A DNA stretch of 64,000 bases from Rostratula benghalensis. Its lineage: Eukaryota > Chordata > Aves > Charadriiformes > Rostratulidae. The first letter of the stretch is position 1; every line of letters begins with the position of its first letter. The notes under the pieces were generated by a model, which was not told the DNA's origin, did no database searches, and worked only from the letters and a program-made list of their open reading frames with translations. The position numbers were made by a program, and so were the translations under genes. The DNA is taken from contig VXAI01000191.1 in the NCBI GenBank assembly GCA_013399305.1, positions 517,191-581,190 of the forward strand, given 5' to 3'. Below are positions 47,981-60,207 of the stretch, in pieces.

Positions 47981-50859
47981 GTAATTTCAAGTTGAAAGTT
48001 TAAGGGAGAAGACAGGGTTAATACAATGTTCTTCATCAATTGACCCATAGTCCTGTCAAAATATATCCCTAGTTTGACAGAATTCATTTTCTATAGAGTT
48101 TGCTAGATTGACACCAATTATATTTCCTTCCTTTTGCTCTTTGCTGCTTCCTCTATCAGCTGGGACTCAATGCTTGTTTTACCTGAGTCCAATGTCTACA
48201 TGACAGAGTTACAACAATCTTCTTGTTGTCATCTCCATGTATTTGCATAGCATTTTATCTTTCTCACCTTCTTGAACTTATACAGAAAAGCATCCAAAAA
48301 GACCCAAAGTAACCTTAAGTAGCACATTTGAAACTCCTGTGCATATTACTGAAATGTGATTTGGAGAGAGTCAAAATTCATGCTTGGTTAGTAACAATTT
48401 CTTAAATTGCTGTGGAAGTGTTATCAGCTATGAGGAATCTGCTTGTCTAGACTTTATCCCCCAAAAGATAGAGCTATTTGGGGAAAATGTTGGAGTTTTT
48501 TGAGCTGTGCTGCCACCACCTTCATCTAGGAAGAAAAAGAAATCATAGTTAAATTTCTATTTACTCTCAATTTATGCGCCCCAAATAGGGGCTTTTTCTT
48601 GAAAATAGAAATTTTTTTATTCGTCCTTCATCCCAGTAAACCTTTATTTCTTTTGATTCTTTTTTGCTTACAAACATAGATCAGGAAACGTAGAAACAGA
48701 AACGTAGAAACAGAAACGTAGAACAGGAAAAGGTACCAAAAGAACAAAGATGATTACTGATATGCAATCTTTAGAAATGAGAAATGACTAAGTTGACTGG
48801 CACTCAGCCTCGTGAACAGATGAATGAGAGAACATATGGTGCAGATCTGCAGAGCCATAGAGAAGCTGGAGAAGGTTAATAAGGAACAATCACTCTGTAT
48901 CTCTGACTATAAAACCCAAGCAGTATCAAATAAAACTAACAACTGGCAATTGAAAACCAGGGTGGGAGGATTCTTCATGCAGTATATAATTAAGCTGGGG
49001 TACTTTGTGCTGTTGGATATTTGCAATGCCGGAAGTTTAAAAGATTAAAAAAAGTGGTAAACTCACATGGAAGAAAATCCTCCCAGAGCTGTTAAATTCA
49101 AAGACACTGACACCAGCTCAGGAAGTCTTTGAGCTGCAAAGTACTGAAAACTGGAAGTGTGTTCTAGCAATGCATTGCTCCAGGCGTGCCCGGTCCTGAT
49201 ACTTTTTGCTACGAGCATCTGCTGTTCATTGCTGTATTACATTTAGCTACCAGCCTCTTGTCTTGACCGAAGACTGCCTGGCTCTTCCTTTCCCCTACGA
49301 ATGAGCCCTTCGCACCAGTGTCAGCTCTCGTGTACAGCTGCTCAGCTATGTCATATGCCGTTGCCTATGTTCCTTGAGGAGCTGAATATCTTTCTGTAAA
49401 CAAAACACAAACAACACAAAAGCGAGTAAGTGCACGACAAGCGAAAACTGGCTAATCCACATGCACAAATACCTTTCCTGGCGTATGCACACTGGTATTG
49501 TTTGGAAGAACTATCTCTACAAAGATAGTGTGACCAAAAAGCTTAACTGCAAAAAAATAAGTGTGATCAAAGATGAGCTAAACAGCTGCCATAAGCTGAA
49601 GAAAGACTCACAAACACCGCTTTTGTGCTCTCCTACTGGCTCCAGGCCACAATAACTGCACTGAAGTTGATGCGATTAATTCAGAACTACACCAGTATAA
49701 CATTAAGTTTTAATCCAGTACAAGATACAGATGGGATGTTTCCTAGCTCCCTGTTTATGGAGTTTTTTAAGTGATCTTTTGTTGTGGCATTACTGCAGCA
49801 TGTGTGTGAGCATTTGGAATAGCACAGGCAAATACTGTGATCCCCTGGTGAAATTATAGAGTAAGGTATCAAGCCTGAACAGCAAGAGCATTTGAAATGC
49901 CTGACATGGGGCTCCATTCTGACATATGGGTTACAAAGTTATGCTGCATGAAGAGATTCAGTGATTTTTAGCCTGCTCCCAGAATTCCTAGTGCTGCAGC
50001 CTGGCTGAAGGATATTGCAGGAGGTTAGATTCCTTGGGGACAATGAAGGTCACACGAGGAAGCTTATTTCTCTCCATTGACTGCAGAGGAAACCTCAGGT
50101 GATTAGGTTAGATATAGATATCAGATTTCTAGATGGCGGTTTATCTCATTTTAAATCCCAAGAGGACTGTTCTCATCTTAAAATATGTACCTAAGAAAGG
50201 TCAAATGAATTGTCATGTGAAATGGCTATTTTTCTCTACTGACGGTGGAGGCAGTTTAAGGTCAATAGCTTAGACTGAGACATCTAACTTTTATATAGTT
50301 AAAGCTGGAAATGAAGAATACCACCTTTTTGTTTCATGTTGAGTGTATTAAATGCCATGTCAGATATTCTCTTACTCAGTAATAAATGTAATGTTGCACG
50401 TTTCACAAGTTGGCAAGACATGCAAGATCTTAATTTTAAATTACTTTTCACTCAAGATAATGTCAGTGAGCAATTAAACTATTTTCAGGAAATTCTATAT
50501 TGCCCTAGGATCTTTATGACTTGACATGAGAGCAAAGGCATCCAAAGCTGGGACAGAAGGAACTATAAATACCAGATGTGTCTGTGTGTGTGTCACAGTG
50601 AGTCACTTGCAAAGGCAGAACAGAGTCCTGAGATGTCTGCAGTGTGTATAAAATGAGATTCCCCATGAAGTTATGAGTTATCATGATGCATAACTTTAGG
50701 GTTAGGCTGTCTCCTTAGCATGAGAGAACAAAAGTATTTTGAGACTTAGTCAACACTCTTTGAGATGAAATGCTATTCTGTCAAAATTAGGATGTTTCCA
50801 GTGAATGTGTCAATATGTATTCTAACAGAATCACTTTGAACTGCTGTCTTATTAACTTA
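47981..50859. other. non-genic stretch
   Basis: No exon recognised. Contains the 14-bp tandem repeat at 48685-48725, a slightly CpG-retaining patch at 49170-49450 without any open frame of note, and 50040-50300, which has the feel of a diverged dispersed repeat (TTGACTGCAGAGGAAACCTC, GATTAGGTTAGATATAG, GGTGGAGGCAGTTTAAGGTC) that I cannot name. Confidence 0.6.
48685..48725. repeat. 14-bp tandem repeat, about 3 copies
   Basis: GAAACGTAGAAACA is repeated at 48685-48698 and 48699-48712, with a third, shortened copy at 48713-48725. All three copies keep the CpG. A recent small expansion is likely. Confidence 0.9.
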
Positions 50860-51440
50860 TAGATGAGCATATAGGATTTTATGGGCATTTTCTTTTTAAC
50901 GGAATTTAATAATTATGCTACATTTTAGGTTTGATTTAAGGAACATTATTTAATCATGTTATTACATTTTGGTTTGCACTTCCAAAATGTGGTATTATAC
51001 TTTAGCATTTTAATAATTTCAAAAGAGTTCATTTCAACATTATAACAAAAATAGTTTAATAAAGTTCCTTTGCTATTTATAAACCAAAATATTTTAGTAA
51101 TTTTTGTTTCTAAAAAATATTTTTAGATGTTAATCTTGATTCCCTACCATATGCCAGAGTTCAGCAGGAAATTTACTTTCCCTGCAAGTCTGGGGTTTGG
51201 GCTATTTAAAGTCTTTCTGACAAACTGAATTGTCAATGGAATGTATTCATTCATTTATATCAACAGTATTGTCCCTGTCTGCTTTGTTTTCCTTTGAGCC
51301 CTTATTTTTTCATCAGCAGCTTGGAAATGAATCAGTGTCTGCTTATTTTCTAAGGGGACTGTAAAGGGAAGGGCTGCTAATTGTCTCATAAAAATATTTG
51401 TCAGGAAAAACATGTTTGTTTTAAAAAGTACTTTTATCCA
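50860..51440. promoter_or_regulatory. AT-rich candidate conserved block
   Basis: Homeodomain-like words are dense (GGAATTTAATAATTATGC near 50901, ATTTAATCATGTTATTAC near 50949). The block then passes into a mixed unique segment with CAACAGTATTGTCCCTG and CATCAGCAGCTTGGAAATG. No repeats or frames. Inference only; AT-richness alone creates some of these words. Confidence 0.22.
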
Positions 51441-52124
51441 TGAGTGATCTCATGCCTTAAAATTTTCATCTTCGAGGCATATTTAAATTCTCACAATGTC
51501 CAGAATATTACAATACATCCAGGCGGGCTATAGAACCTAAAGATGGATTCCAGGTTTGTCCATGTTGACTCTTCCTTGTCTGTCCACATCTTCTCATTTC
51601 CTGGTGTCAAAGAGTAATAAGGAAAAAAGATTTCAATGGTAGTTGAGAATCATCTCAGGATTTAAGTAAAATATTTAATTCAAGTCTTAGTAAGTCTGTA
51701 AAAATGCAAAACTGAACAGAACACACACCGAAAACTGAAGGCTGTTGATGGGTTCTGGTAGCTTCTGATAGTATCTTTGTTTCTGTGAATAAAGAAAATA
51801 GGTTTAACATTTTAAAATATTTGGTTTGAGTTCTCAGAATTTCTCATAAGGAGCAGGGATGCAAACAGTAGCAAACTAAAGAGGAACTGCACTTTACTAG
51901 TCTCAGAAAATTGATCTGTTTGCATTGGTTTTGATACTTGTCTATCTCAGATAGGACTCACGCAAATTGAAGTTCTAGAATAATAAAAGCTGTATGGGAC
52001 ATAAAAGGGCACATTTGAGCCACTGCTGTGTGAAGAAAATGTTAATTGATACAATCTGTAATAACACAGGATATCATTGAACCAGAAGTAAGTTTCACAG
52101 AACTAAATCATGGGCCTGTTTGAG
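51441..52124. other. non-genic stretch
   Basis: Nothing recognised. Confidence 0.65.
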
Positions 52125-52456
52125 TGGGTTGAGAAGAGGGTCATGAAGATGATCAGAAGGCTGGAGCACCTATGCTATGAGGACAGGTTGAGATCCTAGA
52201 AAAGAGAAGGCCTAAAAGAGGGATGTTTTAGACTAGATATAAGGAAGAAATCTTTTAAAATGATGGTGGTGAAACAGGAGAACAGGTTGCTCAGGGAGTT
52301 GGTAGATGCCCCATCCCTGGAAACATCTCAGGTCAGGTTGGACAGGGATCTGAGCAACCTGATCTTGCTTAAGATGTCCCTGCTTATTGCATGGGGGTTG
52401 GTCTAGATAAACTGGCTCTCAGGTATCCTTTGCCATGGATAATATCATAGCCATGA
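52125..52456 (+). mobile_element. CR1 LINE fragment, diverged
   Basis: Shows GAAGATGATCAGAAGGCTGG, GCACCTATGCTATGAGGACA, GGTTGAGATCCTAG, then TTTTAGACTAGATATAAGGA, CAGGTTGCTCAGGGAGTTGG, CCCATCCCTGGAAACATCTC and GGTTGGTCTAGATAAACTG. This is CR1 in + orientation with a deletion of the text between the ACCTGAAAGG and GGTTTAGA landmarks. The 3' end is eroded (ATAATATCATAGCCATGAC replaces clean octamers). More decayed than the 21.5 and 33.5 kb copies. Confidence 0.9.
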
Positions 52457-54099
52457 CACGAATAAAAGTGCCCCATGAAGTCACAGCACCATTGATCCTT
52501 AACACCATCCAGGTCTTTGGATGAGCACTTGAGCTACAGGCACAGTGAGCTCTGTGCTGCTACCAGACACATGGATCTTGTGGATCTCAGCCTTTTTCTT
52601 ATACCAATGAGAGGGCACTGTATAAATTCTTTCTTCAGACAAAACAACGGTACTAAAGGTACATAAGAAATTATGGTTGGGAGTTGCACATAAGATAAAT
52701 TAATATCTAGGCAATAAACTTAGGAAAAAAATCTACTTGAAGGTGTTTTCAGATCAAAACTAGATGCCATCCTGGCCTTATATATGAAGGTGATTTAATT
52801 TAGGCACCTAGAGTTGAGTTTAGGTACCTTAGGTATACAGGATGTGAGTTTAGGTCATCTGCCAGGCATAGCAGTGATCCACATCTGATTTTACAGTCCC
52901 CTGAAAAGAAAAGCCTTTCAGATTTATTCTTTCCGGTTTATTTCATTACATAGAATTATTTTTCTGTAGTGGTTGCTGTAGGGTAATATTGCACAGAATT
53001 TATTATTTGTGTAAGTGGTCCAGCAAGGTTTGGCCAGGAAATGGAGATTTTTCCTATTGGAAATTGCAAGTTCTTCAAAACTGAACCCTTGTTTCACTTC
53101 TGACCCCTAAAAAAACCATTTAGGGCAAAGATAGCTAAAACCCAAAAGCTTTTGACCAGAAGTATGTCAGGAATGCAATGGAATAGCTCTGTGGGGTGTA
53201 ACATCATGTGTTTGTGCCAAATGGAACGCTTGAGAAAATATTCAGCAATGCTGGTGTAAGATCATCACAGAGCCCTACCAAAATTTCCTCTCTGGGATGA
53301 AAGCAATGACACATTAGCATGGATGCAAGCCAGTGCTGCTTTATGTGTTTTAAACTGATATAAGCGTACACCTGAAGCCTGCATCATTTAATTGAACAAA
53401 TTGCATTGAATTAGGGTAAGAGGAATTTTAGCTGAGTAAAAAATTGAAATCAGGATGCCTCTTGACCAAAATTTAGTAGTCGTCACAGTAGTCACAGGAT
53501 TTGTTGAAATAAATATTTACAGTCACAGTAATCACCAGTAACTGTTTAAATAAAAATGTCTATTTTTTCTAATATTACCTCCCAGTTTCCTCATAAATAC
53601 AATAAAGGCAAACTAAGTAAATAGTGAGAAATAGAACTGAGGGCAAATATTTTTGCTTATTCCTGAGGGAAATAATTTGAACTTTCGTCCTATATCGGCC
53701 TAGAGCCAAAAATTTAAGCACAAGGTCAGAAGCATGGAAACCTATTCCCAGACTGTTTTGGCTTGTACAAGTTTAAAGATCTGAGAGCAGAAGGCTTTGC
53801 TTTATTCACTCTTAGGCAGATTTTTATGGGAGATGTCCCACCTTCCATGCAACCCTATCATACCTTACAGAGGTGGTAACATTTCCTGAGACCAGTTCTA
53901 CTTGGAAGAATCCCAAGGGAAAAAAAAAAGGAGCAGGAGGAAACAATGTTGGTGGCTCTTTTTATTCTTCTCTCTTGGAAATGTTACTGAACCTATGTCC
54001 TAATTGGTGCTAGAGTTGTGGCAGAGGACACAGGATTTTCCCCAGGTGAGATGTAAAATTAATACTGGGGTTGTTAAATAGCTAATAGTATTTTTTTTT
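52457..54099. other. non-genic stretch
   Basis: No gene. Contains the GTTTAGG motif repeats at 52797-52860 and repeated GTCACAGTA words at 53480-53535. Confidence 0.6.
52797..52860. repeat. interspersed TTTAGG(C/T)ACCT motif, 3 copies
   Basis: AATTTAGGCACCTAG, GAGTTTAGGTACCTTAGG and GAGTTTAGGTCATCTG follow each other within 64 bases. TTTAGGCACCT words recur in old palindromic amniote repeats, so this may be one decayed copy. Confidence 0.45.
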
Positions 54100-54330
54100 T
54101 TGCAAGATTAAAAGGCTTAACTGCAGCATCCTATCCAGATTCTGATTCAGCTCATTACATCATAAACTCATAAAGTTCATCCTGTCAAAAGTATTATATC
54201 CTTCCTCTCCTCAGCTGTTTGTGAAGTGTCACTGTGCCCTGGCATGCAGCTGCTGTATCCCATAAAAGAGATGGTTTAAAAGAGGCTTATACAAAACATG
54301 GTATTTAATAACATAGCAAGGCTACTTTAT
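54100..54330. promoter_or_regulatory. candidate conserved non-coding block
   Basis: Unique sequence with CATCATAAACTCATAAAG (caudal/posterior-HOX-like CATAAA words) near 54160-54177 and GGCATGCAGCTGCTG (E-box CAGCTG) near 54241-54255. Weak evidence. Confidence 0.2.
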
Positions 54331-56209
54331 GGTTCTGGATTAACCCTGAGTGCTTTCCCTTCTATTTTATATCTGATCCTTCATGATTTTATTTCTCTCT
54401 CTTATCCCTTTTCCTGAAGCTTTCAGCTGTTCAGCTGTGTTTTTCATGTTTATGTTGCCATCCTGCCTTCATTCCCTCCCTCATTTCAATTTTCTAGTGC
54501 TGCATCTTACTGCATTCAATGCTTAGGGCTCTGACTCCTGGAGACGAATCATTTCCAGACAAGAATCCGTGCTCTCTCTCTCTTTCAGTTTATTTTTCAC
54601 TTACTCATGGTTTAAGTAAAAACTTGATAGTGTGAATCCTTACTGCAAGCTCAAAACCCAAAAGTTTAAAAATACTGATTTCTGACCTCAGAAACTTTGG
54701 CAGGCACCACTTCCTCTTTTTGAACCAGAGATTCGTTTTATTCCAACATTGCTTACCAAGTCCTTCCAGGGCATGAGCACACCTTTTTCCACTGGACCTT
54801 GTTTACTCATAGAAAGTTTTAGTAGAAAACTGCATTTCATCACCTAACAGTTTATGAAGAAATGCCAGTCCTTTTGTTTTTTTACCCTCACATATCCATA
54901 CTGTAGATAACTTCCTCCTGATAAAGGGTTACCTTACGAGCACACCTTCTCCTTAGAGGCACTGCACATCTTTATGGCTTCTGGAGGAGGTATTCAACCC
55001 AAAATTTCTGTGCACTGCTGTAGAATTTGCACATTTAATATCTTGCAAGTTATTTCTAAAACCTTTGGGATCTTTAAAGGCAAACGGTATGAAACAAACA
55101 AGGAACTTCCAGTATCGTGTTGGTGCTTTCACAAGTCTCCCCTACACTCTGCATGTACTCTGGAACCAAGTTGTCTACTGCATCCTGAGTTTTAAGACAG
55201 GGTGTCATCCTGGCACAGCCTTGGATGGATTTTTACTTAAAGCAGCAAAGCAGTCAGGCTGGAACTCAGTCTGAGACTGAGACCTCTCACCCAAGGGCTC
55301 AGACACAGTTGATGAGGATCCATCAGTACAGCTTATGGTATCTCACCTGCGTTTCCAGGTGAATGAAACAACGGTCCTTGCATTGTATATCTCAGGTGCT
55401 CCACGTGTTTCAATGGCACTGTGTGGCCGTGCACTGCCAGCTGAATATATCCCCAGGTACCCAAACAGATAAGCTTTAACACAAAGAAATCTCCTGAAGT
55501 ATAATGCCTTGATAAGCTTGGTCAAAAACCCAAGGTGAGCCATAGCAAGACTAATCCAAGTACAATATCAAGCATAACTAAGTCATTGGAATCTATCGGG
55601 AATTTTTCTTGAAGCAAGAATGGATCTAATGGAACCCAGTTACAACTTTGTAAGATCCCATTTGTGTCCCAGGACCAAACCTATCTCCTTAAAGGAGAAG
55701 CTTTGCAGGGAAGCTGCTGTTTCCTGTGCTATGGTTGCACATCTAAACAACAGTGGGATTCATGCTGTAAGTGGAAAAACAGAAAGGGCAAAAAATCATA
55801 CACAATTTATGACAAATATCACAAGTCTAAGAACACATCTTGAGTGTGTTTTTCTTACTGGAAAATATGAAGTAAATATGTTTCCTGCAACAGTTTTGTA
55901 AAGTGCTTTGAAAAATACAGATAAAAAGTTATATAAAATAAAATTATTTTTAATGTAGGTTCCTATTAAAATCCTAAGGTAAAGTACAATCCTTATAAGT
56001 CTTTCTTATCATATACATTTTGTGCAAAAAGACCCTTTTTTCTCATTCCTCATCAGAAACGGGCAATTGTTTTTACATAACAGTTCCAAGAAGTATATAT
56101 TACACATGTAAGGTATTTGTAGTAAAATGAAAGCAACCACCTGTAAATAATCTAATTACTTTGAGGTGAGATTCCTTTTTTTTTTTTTTTCTTTTTTATA
56201 TTTACTCTG
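54331..56209. other. non-genic stretch
   Basis: No exon or element recognised. CTCAGTCT, G, AGACTGAG at 55265-55281 is a 17-bp near-palindrome. Poly-T at 56173-56197. Confidence 0.65.
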
Positions 56210-56340
56210 AGTTGGAAACGTCAGTCACTCTGATTTGCATACCAGCCATCTAATAGGATCAATTTACTGATGTTAAATACTTGTTCTCTGTAACATTTTT
56301 AATATTGGTCAAAGTAATTGACAATAAACAGAACTAGAAA
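56210..56340. promoter_or_regulatory. candidate site cluster with octamer
   Basis: Perfect POU/octamer word ATTTGCAT at 56233-56240, CCAGCCATCTAATAGG after it, then GGTCAAAGTAATTGACAATA near 56308-56327 (nuclear-receptor/TCF-like and homeodomain-like words). Suggestive only. Confidence 0.22.
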
Positions 56341-57449
56341 CTGGAGGTTTCCTCTTTCTGCTACGATCTTTGCATCTCCTTTAAGAGAACCGTGCTTATC
56401 ATGTTGGCTGATTAACTTGCTTTACCACTCTCTTAGTTTTTGAAACACTGCTGTATGTGTATAACCTTGCACAATGTTGATTTTGCAAATTCCATTGGCA
56501 TCCTTAGACAGGTGAATGAGGAATGGTTCTTGCTGGATCCCTGTGTGTGATGCCTTCCTGTCCTCTTGGTAAGATGAGGACTCACAGGTTGTGTCTGCAA
56601 CACTTCACTAACCAGGGTGAAAGCACGGGACTTGGGCACTGCCAGTTTGTGGCATGTTTTTTCTCATGATGTTGGCCTGTGCCCAGTAGTGCTCTCTCAG
56701 ATAACTGCCATGCATAGCTTGGGGCATGTTAAAGAGCAGGGACTGGCTTCAGAAACATCTTGGATGCAGCCACATGAAACAGTTTAGTTGCATGGACACA
56801 GGTCACTGCACATCCACTCCTCCCAGGACACGGGATGATTCCTAGCTTCTTTAACTCAGGAGTTTGGACAATTTAGCCAGCTCGTGCCATGAGGCAGCTT
56901 TCTGCCCTGGCCCTGGAGCACACTCATCTTCACCCTGTTTCCATACTGACAGGAGCCTGGGCTGCTCACAGATCCTCTTCACATCACAGCTCTTTTCCAA
57001 GGGATACCAAAGTCCGTGGGTCGGCCACTGCAGACAGCTTCTCTCGGGAGACACAATCATTTCTCCTCATTTAAATTGTGCAGGGAACTAGGGCCAGACA
57101 GAGACTAGAACAGGAGTTGTTCAGTCTTCTGTCAAACTCTTAACGGCATAGCATTATTGATGCCATTTAAAACAGTGGATGGTCTGAGAACAGCCCTCTG
57201 CCCCTCTCAGGCCATATACATGTTGCAATAATATTACTCTTCCTCCTCCTTCAAAAGTGGAGATGAAATATTTTCTGATTGTCAGGTGTTGTTATTAGCC
57301 AAACATGGATATTTTTCAACTACAGGCTGGTACTTTCTTGGTGGAAACATGTTTATATGCCCACACACAAATACTGAGAAAAGTGAGAGAAATGTAACAC
57401 ATGAGAATGAGCGGTGAAACTTGCTATTTTAACAAGTTGGAAATGAAAA
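56341..57449. other. non-genic stretch
   Basis: Nothing recognised. Overlapping frames on both strands near 56851-57091 come from a locally GC-richer patch and show no domain. Confidence 0.65.
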
Positions 57450-57760
57450 CATAATGTGGTACACAACTCATTAATTAATTTTATTGCAACTTTATGCCAA
57501 TTTTTATTAGATGTTTTTATTGGATTAGGAATTGCATTTTGAGATTATGTTAAAAATGCGAGGGTGTTTGCCTATTCTCACAGTAGATGTAAAATTTAAA
57601 TGGTCTTATTTTAATATGTATTTCTTCTGTAATTTAGCTTTTGCCATTTGGCAAACTCTTTAGAGTCAAACATTTGGCAGAAAATCAAGTCTAACTTTTT
57701 GCAGTCAGAGATTAATGATCTGTCTATAAAGTTTCTTTACTGTATGGTTAAATCCCTTAG
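57450..57760. promoter_or_regulatory. candidate enhancer: homeodomain words and TTTGCCATTTGGCAAA
   Basis: TTAATTAATT at 57471-57480 is followed by TTATTGCAACTTTATGCC. At 57640-57655, TTTGCCA and TGGCAAA form 7-bp perfect arms with a 2-base centre. A further CATTTGGCAG occurs near 57671, so TTGGC half-sites (NFI type) are repeated. GATTAATGATCTGTC near 57710 adds another homeodomain-like word. No frame or repeat. Regulatory role is inference. Confidence 0.35.
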
Positions 57761-59046
57761 CATCAAGTGCTTCCACTTACTAATGTTACTTCAGCAGTTT
57801 CTAAATGACATTAACAAATAGCAGTCATTTTATGGAGGTCCTATGGCACAACTAGCTCCAATGATGCTGCTACTTCTTCTTTCTTGCAATTAAAAGAAAT
57901 ATTTTAGTCCAAATGGTACATCTGTCAGGGAACTGTCAGAAAGAAAAGGCTAATAGGAATATCCTTTCATATGCTCTGAAAGAATCTTATCACATATATG
58001 GATTTAGCAAACATGCACTGTCAGTTGATGTGAGAAGAATTAGCAGTCATGCAAGAGTTTTCGTTGATTTAGACAGTGATCAAGAGAAGACTCTGTACTG
58101 CTGCTGTTTTTCTTTTTTCCTTCCAGCCACAGAGAGCCTCTGTTCTGAGAAGAGGTCTGTGTGTCAATTCATAAAAAGGGAAGCCATCTCTGGTGTCACT
58201 GGCTAGCGTTCAGTTTTAATAGACATTTAATTGATCCAAGTCTTTACTGTTGTTGAAATGCAGCATAGCATATCACATTGGATGCTTGATATATGATACT
58301 TGAAACTTTTAGTTATATGAGGAATATAACAATAAATATAGAGAAATTAAACTTAGTGGTTAAAGTAAAATTTTAACATAGCTGATTTCTGCTATACAAA
58401 TACAAGTTCTGTTGACTTCAACAATCTTTTCCTAAAGGAAAAATTGGCCTCTTGGGCTCATTCTTTAACACATCTGATAAAAAGTACCATATTCCAGCTA
58501 AAGCACAAAAGAGTTTAATTGCATTAAGTTTCTTCCTAATGCATTTGCTAAAGGTATTCTTTGCTTCCATTGCTTATAACTTTAATAATTCTATGCATTC
58601 TCAAATAATTATGGACCATATGTATGAAGGGTCATGAGGAAAGTTTATACTCTGTTTCACCGAGCCAGCAATACTGTACACCCATCAGGATTAAGTCCAG
58701 TGCATGGGACAGGGCTCAGGATGATTCCTTGTAGCACCTCAGGTGTGCACACTGGCAGGGTAAGGTAAATGTCTGTGATTTTTTATATAATCTCCTCACA
58801 AAATGTGATAAAGCAGTTCTTTTGATGCCAGTATGAACACTATTTCCCATTAAAAAATAACTTAATTCAATATTTGAATTTCTTATTACTTCTATAACTT
58901 CTTCTGCTTCACACATACTTTAATGTTTTGGAAGTTTATGGCTTTGTTAAACAGTAATTACTTCCTAACTGTCTGTTTTGATACATCCATTTAATTTCAT
59001 AGTTTTTGAACTGAAGTTAACGTACATGACTGGTTTACAGCATTTT
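57761..59046. other. non-genic stretch
   Basis: No gene recognised. The 97-codon frame at 57913-58206 (+) shows no domain. Confidence 0.65.
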
Positions 59047-59156
59047 CATGGAATCACGGAATTGTCAGAGTTGGAAAAGACCTCTAGAGATCATCTAATC
59101 CAATTCCCTTGCTAAAGCAGGATTGCCCAGAGCACATTACTGCATCCAGGCGGGTA
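59047..59156 (-). mobile_element. short CR1 3'-end fragment
   Basis: ATGGAATCACGGAATTGTCA, GACCTCTAGAGATCATCTAA, CCCTTGCTAAAGCAGGATTG, CATCCAGGCGGG: reverse complement of the last 110 bases of a CR1. Its subfamily resembles the 10.9 kb copy (CTAAAGCAG/CCAAAGCAG wording) more than the 21.5 kb copy. Strongly 5'-truncated. Confidence 0.93.
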
Positions 59157-59160
59157 TCAA

Positions 59161-59245
59161 GATATGCATTTCAATGCATGCAGACTCATGCAGGTTTCAA
59201 GACCTGCATGGGATATGGGTTTGGGATATGGCTGCATGAATGGAA
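59161..59245. repeat. hairpin and GATATGGG repeats next to CR1
   Basis: CATGCAGGT (59187-59195) and ACCTGCATG (59202-59210) are perfect 9-bp arms around TTCAAG. GGATATGGGTTT and GGATATGGCT repeat right after, and ATGCAT-type words recur before. It starts where the CR1 fragment breaks off. Confidence 0.6.
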
Positions 59246-59639
59246 CTGCTCTCAGGCAGAAAACTCAAGCATAAGCTTGAAAGTATGAGCAATGGAGCAT
59301 TTGTGCAACAACAGTCTTCTCAGAAATATCTGCTTTGTGCAAGGAAGAAATTGCTCAAAACATTTTGATCTATATAAGATATTCAACTCAGACTAAAGGT
59401 TTATATGGTCAAAATATGTTTGCCTGAGGACATCGAGACTTTTCCCAGAATATCCTGTTCAGAACTCTAAAGCTTTAGAGATAAGGAAACTTGAATAATG
59501 TCTGCATTTTACCAGACCAATGCCTATTAAAATCTCCTCTCTTTAAAAGTAAGTGCAAAATTTCCATTGGATTTAATGATACCAAGATTTTAACTTCTAT
59601 CAATTGCAAACTTCTGAATATACCAGGAAAAATGAATTT
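59246..59639. other. non-genic stretch
   Basis: Nothing recognised. Confidence 0.6.
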
Positions 59640-60010
59640 GACTGTTAAAGCGTAGCCTTAATAATACATTTAATTTCAGATTTCATTGGACCTCGCAGAA
59701 ACATGACTGATGAAATGGAATAACTTTAATTAGCTGTCAGAAATATATTTCCAATGTGTTTTCACGAAAATGTGCTTTCAAGCACATGTACATTTTTGCT
59801 ACATTTTTCTTTCATATGTTATTTGTGCAACAGTGCTTGATCTGTCAATATCTAAATGGGATTTTATTCTTTTTTAAGCTACTTCATTGAAGGAATATTT
59901 TGAAGCTTTTAAGTAACTTGAAATATATTTAGGAGAAAATCCTGGATTTACTGAAGTCATTAGAAATTGTTCTACTGATTCAAATAAGAGCAAAATATTG
60001 CTTTTCTTGT
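59640..60010. promoter_or_regulatory. candidate enhancer: homeodomain plus MEIS-type words
   Basis: TAATTAGCTGTCA at 59727-59739 joins a homeodomain core with a TGTCA (MEIS/TGIF) word. TGATCTGTCAAT at 59838-59849 contains the TGACAG core on the minus strand, resembling a PBX-MEIS composite at most positions. ATGTGCTT, TC, AAGCACAT at 59770-59787 is an 18-bp hairpin with perfect 8-bp arms. No repeats or frames. The words are direct; function is inference. Confidence 0.35.
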
Positions 60011-60207
60011 TTTATGTCTTCTTTTAAACAAATGAAATGAGGCTATTCTACTCTTCTTCCTATTCTTTTGTACTAGCATTTGTATCAAAGAGTCTCTGAG
60101 AGATCATTAAGAGAAACAGCTCTGATCTCAACATATATTTCCTATGAGTATATGTAATAAGATGTCATTCAGGTGCTAAATTTGAAATATTAACTGTATG
60201 TAGGATT
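60011..60207. other. non-genic stretch
   Basis: Nothing recognised. Confidence 0.6.

Noticed and set aside
48685..48725. Short regular repeats reminiscent of an array
   Set aside because: Units are directly joined without spacers and the genome is vertebrate; this is a minisatellite, not CRISPR.
53480..53535. Repeated GTCACAGTA words as a regulatory array
   Set aside because: Only three imperfect copies with uneven spacing; probably local slippage.
56173..56197. Poly-T as the tail of a processed pseudogene
   Set aside because: No gene-like body on the adjoining side in either orientation.
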